Shown here one piece after another: positions 1 through 10,700 of a stretch of DNA of 64,000 nt (positions are counted from its first letter, which is position 1; every line of letters starts with the position of its first letter). A program made the translations under genes and the position numbers. The notes beneath the pieces were generated by a model. It saw only the letters and a program-made list of their open reading frames with translations. It was not told where the DNA came from and searched no databases. Origin of the DNA: Ceratodon purpureus (Eukaryota > Streptophyta > Bryopsida > Pseudoditrichales > Ditrichaceae); contig CM026429.1 in assembly GCA_014871385.1 (NCBI GenBank), positions 14,681,979-14,745,978 on the forward strand, read 5' to 3'.

Positions 1-794
1 AATCATCATTTAGAATACAATACATATATCTCTCTTAATGGAGCAAACGGGATGATTATATAACGGGATATATACCTGCCAAAAAATCCGGCAGTAGGAT
101 CCCTGCAATATTGTGTCATCCGGGAGATCAACATGAATTTTACCGGACTTAAATTACTGAGATGTCATTTTGTTACCCGTAGGGTAGTTCTCTGAAGTGC
201 TGGAAGGGCGCCACCCGTGGTTTTGGTTCGGACCCAGAACGTAGTGCCGGATCCGTCAGATGATTTCCGGGACGGACTTGAGGCAAGGTACCCTGCCGCG
301 GGAGGGGAACGAAGTGGACTCAAAAAAACCGTCAGCCGGGTTTGGGAAGGGGCCGTGATGAGGGGGACCCGGCCCAATATCAGAATTCTTCATTATGCCA
401 TGACGACAACGTTTTTCGGGATGAGAATTGCGACGGCGTTTGGATGGATGCAACAGTTAGATAGCAGAGAAGTGAGAGCATGTGCATTCTATGTCTTCGG
501 TGTGATTGGGTACCATTGATAATAAGAAATTTTACTATCGTTGGCGCACAAAGTAGATCAATTTCTGGGAAAACTTAGAATATTTATAGAAATAAATACA
601 AATATACAAAAATGTCTGGATTGAACCGTATACTAAACGATGCTCATGCCAACACATGATCTGAATATCCGACATGAATACGAGCTGTTTTGCCACCGCT
701 TTAATCTGTGACGTAATAGGAATAAAAATGTCACCGAGTTCGTACCGAGCGCCCTAGGATGAAGGTAGGGGAAAAAGACACATCAGAAGCAAAC
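1..794. other. A1 left arm, downstream of transposase, non-coding
   Basis: No convincing gene. The stretch is repeated almost exactly at 20170-20963 in copy A2 and contains the imperfect palindrome CAAGGTACCCTG (284-295) about 25 bases after ATCCGTCAGATGATTT (251-266). The same pairing of a TCCGNCAG motif with a GGTACC palindrome recurs in the partner-gene intron array. A 100-residue open frame (217-519) is conserved between the copies but lacks an ATG and resembles nothing I know. Confidence 0.6.
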
Positions 795-3700
795 CTAGAC
801 ATTGATAAGCGAAAGAAGGCCACTCTGAAAAATAGCCTTGACCTCGTTAAAGCTGAGGCTTGGAGCATGGATGTAGGAGTCCTGGTGAATATCAAGGTTG
901 CATATAGCATTGAAGATGTAATAGAGATGCTTGCAAGGCACCCAGGGAGGTCGTTTTCCCAGCGACTTGATGGACATTTCCTTGAAGTTGGGGCAGGTGC
1001 AGGCGGGCTCCGGGCCAATTGTTATTTTGTAGACGTTGGACTCCGATACGGTCTCAGAGACAACGCTGATGATGCACCCGAAACCTGGGTTAGGTATGAG
1101 TGTGACTGATTGGATTCGAATGGTGAGTAGAGTAGATGAGGCCCAGTTGTTCTCGTGCTCTGTTCGTGGCACCCGGTTACAACGCCGAATCTTGAATCCT
1201 CCTCGCACCGTGGGATATATTCCTGGAGCAGGGGGTACACTCCACTGCGATAGGTCAAACCGTGGCCGCTGTGGGAGAGATGCACCATCGTGAAAAACTT
1301 GGTGAGCGGGTAATTCTTGGCGTTGAGGGAGTCTGAAACCGGCTGCCTCGAGGTCAAGTATCTCCCTCTTTGAAAGGCGAGAGCCACGCTTGACAGGCCA
1401 GATAAGCGGGGGAGGGGGCATGCTGGAGACCCAGTTCCGCTTAGTACCCATGACGCATCTCTGGATGTCGTTGTTACAGAAGCAGAACTGCATCCATTTT
1501 TGCTGATCCTTCCTGACGTCGGTGAAGATGCCCCAGTAGCATGGCACAATTGTAGCCTTCTTTCCCCGTATGAGCCTCGCCGTGCACTTCTTATTCGTCC
1601 TCGCCTGTTGAGCAAAACACGCCTTCGCCGATCCCTTTGGAAGCCTGACAAGGTGCCACATACTCTCGTCCACATCCGTCTCCTCCACAGCGGTTACGTG
1701 ATGACGACTCCTGTTCTCGTCCGGGCTTGAGACTGGCGATGGGGGTGCCGCTTGGACCGTTTGTGGAGGTGAATCCTCTCGTTCAGCATCAGGCTCCTTG
1801 CGTGCTCGCGTATTCCTAGTGCTCAGACGAGGTTGAGAAAAATTTACCTTGTCCGGCCAGTGGGAGTCATATTCGGATCCGATCGGTTGATTCAGCTTCC
1901 GTTTCGTGGACCCAAAGAGCTCCTCGCCTTCGCGATGTGGCTCACGGGAGAGCAACTGTGGAGCGTCATGGAAGTGTTCAGTGGCATCGGCAAGGCGCTT
2001 GGGAATCCCTGATTTCTGAGCTCGCCGTAAACGGAGTTCGGCTTTGCAAGGTCCCTTACCCGGGGTCTCACCTCGCAGGTAGGCGCTATAGTTAGTGCAT
2101 TGCATGAAGCCCCTGACATAATCGTCCACCGTGGCAAAGTAGATGTTGTCGCCACGATTGCCCGACATCTGAAGCCATATATTGTGCACAGTCTCCGAGA
2201 GGTTGCAAGAGGGCATCTCGTCCTTCTCGGCGTCAGTAAGGTCCTGCAATCAAAGAAATTGCTGATTCAATCAATTCTACGTCAAATAAGTGTATTAAGT
2301 GACTGGATAAAAAAAGAGATGTTGTACTCACCAATTGCATGAATCCTCCCCACTGCCGATATCTAAAGTGCCAAAATACGAGCCAGAGTTCGAGGTCACG
2401 AAGACCGGAGGCAGTAGTAGCGCCTGAGGAGGTCCACCATGCTCGGATCGCGTGGAAACGAATGTCGGCTTCTTCCATGTTCTTTGCATCACGATACTGC
2501 TTGCAAAGCACGTAATGCTGCCTCTGCAAATCTGATCCGATGATGTGAGCCTCAGTGTGCTTCCTAAGTGAGGTTGCCCAATGAAACTGGCACGTACGCT
2601 CACGGTCTGGCATTGGAACCGTCGCGTCGCCACTTCCATAGATCTTCCGCACACAGTTCCAGTTGGCCTGGGCGCTGTCCGCCATGAAGCCCTTGAAGTT
2701 GACTTTGTCATAGCCATATTTTGCCATTATTCCGTTCAGGAATTGCCACATCACGGTCTGGGCCCTCACGTCTTCTGACTGCATATCACAAATGGCGATA
2801 GTCATGACCCGGCAATACTGAGAGTCATAGACATGACATGCCATGGTTGTCCAACCCTTTGTGCGCTTGACGTGATCAAACATAATCCAGGAATCTTGGA
2901 GATCCCCGCCAGGTTGCATTCGCTTTACAAGGTCCACTCCCGACCCGGGACCTTTCTCGGACATCTTAAAGATAAAAACCTTATCCCCTTCAGAACCCTG
3001 CCCGGGAAATTTATTGTCATGAATAAACTCCCACTTGCTGCAGCCCCGCAAGGCAGCGATGCCGTCGATAATGCCCAGGTTACCGATCCCCCTGAAGGTC
3101 GTCACGGCGTTCTTAAGCCCGGGCTTGCTGAGTGTATAATACTTCTTGAACACCTCATCCAACTCTTCGTCCGAAAGAATGGTCCGCTTCTCCCCCGGTG
3201 CAGTTAGGAGGTACTCACTCAGAAAATCCTTACTCGCCTCTAGAGCTAGGGCCGATGTCTTGGCGTACGGAGTGTTCTGCATATGCAACTCGAGTAGGTC
3301 GAGAACCTTCTGCTTGGTCTCCCTGCACTCAACGTATCCAACAGGGTGGTTATGTGTACCGATATGGATACACGCACGTGACATCGCAGGATTCCCGAGC
3401 ACGTAGTACATCCTTGCAGGGCACGTGGCGATGCATTCCGGGGGATATCTGCAGATTTTGCATACAAGTGTGGACTTCGGAGGAGGATCACAACCAACGA
3501 CAAACGGGGTAAGCGTGACACCGTCCCACTCAGACTCGTTCACCTCCATCTTGCGTTTGTCTCCTCGAAGCAAGAAGTCGCACTTCTCGTTCTGGCATTT
3601 CAGATGACCTGCACATACAGAATATCTGAAAGTCAGTCCTTGGTCGTTTGTGATGTTGGTCGTCATGGTCTTGCACCATGGATGTGCGTCGTACTTCTTA

Positions 3701-4356
3701 TCCATCCCTGCCATCGACTTTGCGCTCGCTGCAGTGCCGCGATCAGGGATTGGTGGAAGCTCGAAGAGCACGTCCCCGTTAAACTCGGTCGGTAGAAATG
3801 GCACGCGATCCCTCTGAAGTGCTCTAAAGTCCAACCTCGACAATGCATTCCTCGCTCCGGGTTTGGAAAAAAGACGCATAAGGCCGGGGATGACACTGAA
3901 GCTACCCGATACTGGTTTCTGCGAAGAACTTGGCTGAGCTTGGGACGGCGTAACGAAATCATCCTTATCTGACTCACTTAGGACATGAATGCGTTGAGCT
4001 ACGGGTTGTTTCACAGGAAGATTGGGCTCGGTTCCAACATCGACAGTCGATGTCATGGATCGGCCCGGTGTTAATATCTCAGTGGATGCAGCCCAACGAT
4101 CCGCAGTGAGTCCCCTCACGACATATCTTCTAGCCTCAAGAAGCCACTCCCTACCATCCTTAGCTCTAATCGGCATCTGATATACAGTTTGAATCAGTTC
4201 GCCGTCGTCGTTGACAATTTCTTCCTCAAGATGGACGGACTCAAGAACAAGGTTGTATCTCACGCTCAACAAGATAGCGGTAATCGACCCTACACCCTCC
4301 GAATTACATGGGATACAGAATGGAACATCGTGACCTTCAGCACGTATACGAGCCAT
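795..4356 (-). CDS. Mutator-like (MULE) transposase with WRKY-GCM1 finger and SWIM finger, copy A1
   Basis: Two exons, 4356-2332 and 2243-795, joined across an 88-nt GT-AG intron (2244-2331), give 1157 aa. The ATG at 4356 is the first in frame and matches the start of the B homologue. Residues about 245-345 hold a Cys/His cluster (CAGHLKC, LVCKICRYPPEC, ACIHIGTHNHP) of the WRKY-GCM1 type used by MULE transposases to bind DNA. The DDE core shows D494 in MFDHVKR, D560 in FMADSAQANW and H592 in CQFHW; the third acidic residue was not placed. A SWIM finger (CTCP...CKH) lies near residues 1090-1120. Expected role: nuclear cut-and-paste transposase acting on element ends. Divergent from the ParB-methyltransferase gene across 442 bp. 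The frame is intact; copy A2 differs by only a few residues. Confidence 0.88.
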
Positions 4357-4798
4357 CTCTACGGGTAAGATGTGCACAGAGTGGAAGAGCCGAAGTGAAG
4401 CAGGAAGGCTGTTGCATTGGGTGGTTTAAGAGTTTTGTAACCAAGTACGTGATAGTTCACCATTGCAGCGTGGTTCAAGACCAGTATCATGTCCCAGAAT
4501 ATAGTTGAACAGCTTTTATTTTGGGCACACAATCAGCATTAATGACTGACAGATTCAAAAATAAATCGTCTATGAGAAGAAACCGTCATGGCAAAGCCTA
4601 TGACGCCCTATGGAACCTCAATTAATAGGCGAACTTAGAGCTCGGTGGGGGACATTTAGCCTAAGTGCATCACACATTGGCCTTAGTCATTTTCAACATA
4701 GCACGGTTGAGGTTCATTTCTCTCTCAATGCATCAAGGATCTGATAAGAGTATGAGCCGGTTTTGTCTTCGAAGTAAGTTTTACGTTCACCGTCACAG
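4357..4798. promoter_or_regulatory. Divergent promoter between transposase and ParB-MTase gene (A1)
   Basis: 442-bp spacer between the two ATGs, so both genes must be driven from it. I see no clear TATA box on either strand. The decamer GCCGAAGTGA at 4389-4398 is the empty-site version of the target where element B sits in copy A2. Confidence 0.6.
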
Positions 4799-7700
4799 AT
4801 GCCCAAGTCACATCGGAGTGGGGGGTTAGGCTCCCCCAGTGAAGAAACCCAGGAGAGATCAGGGAAGAAGCGCAGAAAGAGTAAGACGGGGTTGCGCTTG
4901 ACGGACAGGAAGTATCAGAGTCAGAGCAAGAGTCAAAGCAAGGTTGTTCGTTCAGTAAGCTCGATTCTCAGGGACTCGAGATCCAAGATTGAAGGGTGTC
5001 CGAGCGTCAACACTGGAGGATCGGCCACGAAAGTTAGCAGCAATCACTTCGTCGACGGGCAAATGACGGTGGCCGTCTCAAGGAGGGTGTTCAGCGATCT
5101 ACACGCCAGTTCCATTCTTCAGCCGCGACATTCTGATGTAAGCTTGTCAGCACGATGTCTTGGTACGTTCTAGACGCAGCTGTAGCATCATGATTGATCA
5201 GCGAGATTTTCGCTAGCCAGTGCCAGGTCGGGATCAAGTACTCGTAGGACTGGTTTGCGGCATCAGAATAGTGAGTGGTGTGATCGTCATGATAAGTGTT
5301 TTATGGTTTAATAGTTTGCCGTCGCAATTTTCATGGTACGCTGGGCGTAGAGGAGGGAGTGGTTGTTGTCATCATCCAACCGGGTTGAAGCCGGCCGCGG
5401 TGTGTACTAATGGCTTATGAGGGTTTTAAAAGTTTGTAGGTTCTTGGCATGCATCACAGTCATTGTCATACTTAACTTTGAGTAGGAAGTTGGTGCGGTC
5501 ATCATTGTAGTTAGCTGTAGGAATTGATGGTTGTCGCGTTTAGGGTAGAGTGGGGGCCGCCGCGAGCAGGAAGTGTGGCTTAGAAGCTAATCGTGGAAAG
5601 GGTGTGAGCAAGAAGTGTGACTTAGAAGCCTGTCGAGGCAAGGGAGTAAGCACGCATAAATTGACAGACGGGAACCCTTGCTCTTCAGTTTTCTGAGGGT
5701 TGCGGTGTTGGAGGTCGGAGATGCAAGGAGGGGGTTTGGAGTGAGGTTCTTTGGTAGGTTAAGGGTATGCTGAAATGGTGTAAGTATAGGTTTTGAGAGG
5801 GTCTGAGAGGGGCGGCTTCAGAGCACATCTCCATTTGGTTTGCCGTTGCAAGGTTTAGGTGGATAGTGCGAGGTCTGAATTATTGTGGCCGAGAAGGGCT
5901 TGTGGGTGTCAAGAGCGGCGTTTTTTCAAGGCTTTAATCATTGGGAGTGCAGAACAACTAGTGACGGATTGCCGTATAATACGCATTACATCTGTAAGTG
6001 TTGCTTAGGGTTTTTGTGACTTCTTAGGGTTTATGATGTTATGCTTCGCATTTGGGTGTATTTGTTGTGCTCTGAAATGCGGCCTTCTATTGACTTGCAT
6101 GTAACGTGCCTCTACCTTGCAGGGCGCGATGAGCACTTCCCACGATATGGTAGACGCGGCCACAGAGGCAGTGAAGAGCGTGATAGACGATATTCCGAGA
6201 GGTTCCTTCATGGACGAGGATATGGGTAGTTTGCAACCTCCCATCCGTAATGGCAGGGCCCCACCAAAAGTAAACTTTATGGGCTCCTTGCTCGAAGGAG
6301 ATGATGAAGTGGGCAAGGCGGGCTTCTCGAGCGAGCAGCAGGAGGAGGGCTCGCGTGAGCAGCAGGAGGACGGCTCGCGTGAGCAGCAGGAGGATGGCTC
6401 GCGTGAGCAGCCGGAGGAGGACTGGTTTCAGCAAGAACCCAGCAAGGACAAGGACAGCAAGGAGGATGACGATCAGACCGAGGATCAGACCCAAGTTGGT
6501 GATGGCGAAGCCGGCGCTGATACTCTATTGAGCCTTGGTGGGCAGGTGGAAGAGATTGAACCTCCTCGAAAGCCTGTGAATGTTCGGCAAGCATTCCGTC
6601 AATTCAGGGAGGAGTTGAAGCCGGACCCATACGCTGCATTACTCAAAATGCGCCGCAGACCTCACCAATATTCAATGATCAAGATTCCCTTATGCCGGTT
6701 AATCCCATGTGATTTCGTGCGTCCAGCAATGCAGAGTGATGTACAGAAGTTGCAAGCTGAGTTCTTCAACGGCATAAGACCCGGGTCTGGGGCATTTTAT
6801 GTTGCAGATACATCGCACACGGGGGACGTCGCAAGTGTCACCGAGGAGATGAAGTCAGGATGGTGTAATGCTTGGAAGGTGTTGAACGCTGCGTTCGAGG
6901 ATGAGATCAGGCAGCACAGGGAGACAAAAGATCTTACAGGAAAGATGTTTTATGTCTTCGATGGTAACCACCGCACAAGGGCATGGCGGGAGTTCATCGA
7001 AGTGGAATACCCAGATGATCTTGAATGGGCTAAAGCAAACGGAAGGCCGGACTGTATTCTGCTCGATGTGAAGGGAAGCCGTGAAGCTCTAGTGACAGCA
7101 ATGCATGCCATCAACAAGTGAGTCCTAAACTGTGCAAGAGTATTGTGTTTTCTCCGGATGTTGATGTTGGATATAATAACATGGAAATTTAGAATCTTTG
7201 ATATTAAAGAAGTGTGTGTTGTATTCGACACAGGGCCAATGAGGATGCTTACGTCAAAGAAAGGCTGCCGCACACTCTACACAAGATACAGACGTACGGG
7301 CAAATGTCTGTGGAGGAGCTGGAAAGGAGTGGAATTCTAACGCCGGATCTTCTGGCGCGCACGAAGAGTTCAACTAAGAAGTCGTGGCACTCGATGCCTC
7401 AAGAAGTATTTGTGACGTTTTTACACAGCGTAAGTGTTATAAGAAATCAGTGCTGTCAATTCGTAATTGGATGATTCAAGTCCCGAGATGTTAATGGCAC
7501 GTGGACTGAAACAGGCAACATTGGCCCAAGTCGCAGAGGAGGCTTCTCAAATTTGGATCAACGAGCACCCTGGTGATGATTCAGGGCACGAGATGAGGGC
7601 AGCTGTGGACAAGGCCGTGAAGGAAGCCAAGGATAGGCTGCAAACAAAGTTCAACAGAGAGCAAGCCGTTGCAAATCCAGTCCATGGCAAGGGATTTCAA

Positions 7701-10700
7701 AACGAGGTAAATACTTTGGAGTTGATCAATTGGGTTATTCTTTGAATATAGGACGTTAAAATTTGTGGTGATAAGTGGAAATTGATCTCAAAAATGGTCT
7801 GTCGGATTGTTCTCTAAATCTTTGGACGTTCGGATTCCGAGGGGATGTGCCCATTTAGTTCGTAGAAATGATCTGTCGGATTCTTATGAGAAATTTAGGA
7901 TGTATAATTTCCAAGGGGATGTGCCCATTGAGCTCCTTTAAAATGATCTGTCGGATTTTTATGAGAAATTTCGGACGTTCATATTCCGAGGGGATGTGTC
8001 CATTAAGTTCGTAGAAATGATCTGTCGGATTCTTATGAGAAATTTAGGATGTATAATTTCCAAGGGGATGTGCCCATCAAGCTCCTTTAAAATGATCTGT
8101 CGGATTCTTGGAAGAAATTTCGGACGTTCATATTCCGAGGGGATGTGCCCATTAAGTTCGTAGAAATGATCTGTCGGATTCTTATGAGAAATTTAGGATG
8201 TATAATTTCCAAGGGGATGTGCCCATCGAGCTCATTTAAAATGATCTGTCGGATTCTTGGAAGAAATTTCGGACGTTCATATTCCGAGGGGATGTGCCCA
8301 TTAAGTTCGTAGAAATGATCTGTCGGATTCTTATGAGAAATTTAGGATGTATAATTTCCAAGGGGATGTGCCCATCGAGCTCATTTAAAATGATCTGTCG
8401 GATTCTTGGAAGAAATTTCGGACGTTCATATTCCGAGGGGATGTGCCCATTAAGTTCGTAGAAATGATCTGTCGGATTCTTATGAGAAATTTAGGATGTA
8501 TAATTTCCAAGGGGATGTGCCCATCGAGCTCATTTAAAATGATCTGTCGGATTCTTGGAAGAAATTTCGGACGTTCAATTTCCGAGGGGATGTGCCCATT
8601 AAGTTCGTAGAAATGATCTGTCGGATTCTTATGAGAAATTTTTGATGTTCAATTTCCAAGGGGATGTGCCCATTGAGCTCCTTTAAAATGATCTGTCGGA
8701 TTCTTGGAAGAAATTTCGGACGTTCAATTTCCGAGGGGATGTGCCCATTAAGTTCGTAGAAATGATCTGTCGGATTCTTATGAGAAATTTTGGATGTTCA
8801 ATTTCCAAGGGGATGTGCCCATTGAGCTCCTTTAAAATGATCTGTCGGATTCTTGGAAGAAATTTCGGACGTTCAATTTCCGAGGGGATGTGCCCATTAA
8901 GTTCGTAGAAATGATCTGTCGGATTCTTATGAGAAATTTTGGATGTTCAATTTCCGAGGGGATGTGCCCATAAAGTTTGTAGAAATGATCTGTCGGATTT
9001 TTATGAGAAATCTTGGATGTTCAATTTCCGAGGGGATGTGCCCATTGAGCTCCTTTAAAATGATCTGTCGGATTCTTGGAAGAAATTTCGGACGTTCAAT
9101 TTCCGAGGGGATGTGCCCATTAATTTCGTAGAAATGATCTGTCGGATTCTTATGAGAAATTTCGGACGTTCAAATTCCGAGGGGATGTGCCCAATGAGCT
9201 CGCGGAAATTTTCTAAAAAATCCGACAGATTGATTTATAACACTCATGGTAGCAAGGTACCACAGAGATTTTACATACGTTTAGATGATTTGGATCAATT
9301 ATTTGCACTAAGATGTGTTTTTTTAGTAATTTTAAGGAAAATGTGCCTCAAAATGCGAAAAATACCGAAGTACCCTGGAATGTTTGAGTCGAGAAATCAT
9401 CTTTAGAATCCGACAGATGGTTTTTCTGTGTACATTTACCTAGGTACTCTGGGAAACTAGTCGCAAGAAATTATCTCTAGAATCCGACAGATGGTTTTCG
9501 AGTGTCAATCATCTCAAGGTACCTTGTCAAGTTGGTGATAGCAAACAAGTTTAGAAATCCGACAGATGATTCTATTGTTTCCATTTACCTGGGTACTCTG
9601 GAATGTTTGTCCGAAGAAGTAATCTCTAAAATGTGTCAGATGATTTTAATGTGTCGATTACCGCAGGGTACTCTGTCAAGTTGGAGAATTTAGATTAGCT
9701 CTGAAATCCGACATATGGTTTTGATTGTGTCAAATTACCTTGGTACTGTGGGAAGTAAGACAGTAGAAATAATCTCTGAAATTAGACTGTTGAATTCAAT
9801 GTGGCCAATTCCTCAAGGTACGTCAGGAAACTAGATATCGTAAACAATCTAAAACCTATGACAGATGGTTTATTTGTGTCAATCTACCTAGATACCTTGG
9901 AAACTTGGAGACATGAAATAATCTCAAAAATCCGACAGACGACATTGATGTGTCGACTTCCGCAAGGTACCTTGTCAAGTTGGCGATCAAAAATCATCTC
10001 TGAAATCCGACAGAGAATTATTTTGTGTTCACCTAGCTAGGTATTGTGGACTATATGACTGAAGAAATATTCTCTGAAATCCATTACATGATTTTTATGT
10101 TTCGAATACCCCAAGGTACCTCGGAAACTTAGCATTGATAAATCATCTGTCTTATCCGATAGATGAAATCTATATCGTATTCTTTACATGGTACTGTGTT
10201 GCATTCGTATGACAGATCAGCTGTTGGACCCTTTAGCGGTGATCTAACACACTTTCTATGACAGAAAATGATGATTTTACATAGATAGTTAATGCTCGGT
10301 TATGAGGAAATTTGGTATTCGATGCAATGATGTCTCTCAGATTCTAATCTTCACTAGTCTGATTACTTGGGATGCTGTTGATTTTCAGATCAAAAGACAT
10401 TATGATCGGCACCAAACAAAGGTTGAGATGACCATCGACAAGCTCCAAGCAATTGCAACATCTGAGGTGTCGGCCAAAACAAAAGCGAAATGGCTGAGAT
10501 GGTGGAATGGGTCGGCGAGTTCAAGGAAAACATTGAAGTTTCCACCATCACCTTGCTCAATTGAAGTGCTTAACCCCTGGATTACAAAAGCTGCATTTTG
10601 GGCAAACGTAAGTTTATTTCATTATTTCTAGAACTCTGGGTTGTTACACGGATTCGAGGTTATAGCCGATGGCGTCCTCTTTAGTTATTTGTGTCTCACT

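Noticed and set aside
217..519. 100-codon frame conserved between A1 and A2
   Set aside because: No ATG at its start and no recognisable domain. The two copies are near-identical throughout, so conservation carries no coding signal.
795..1675. Open frames overlapping transposase exon 2 on both strands (and in the A2 copy)
   Set aside because: They are shadows of the transposase, which has matching domains and a homologue in B.
7790..9215. CRISPR array
   Set aside because: Units are contiguous satellite monomers with no unique spacers, within a eukaryotic intron.
8943..10040. Short frames in intron 4 of the A partner gene
   Set aside because: They read through the satellite and inverted-motif arrays and are bounded by good splice sites.
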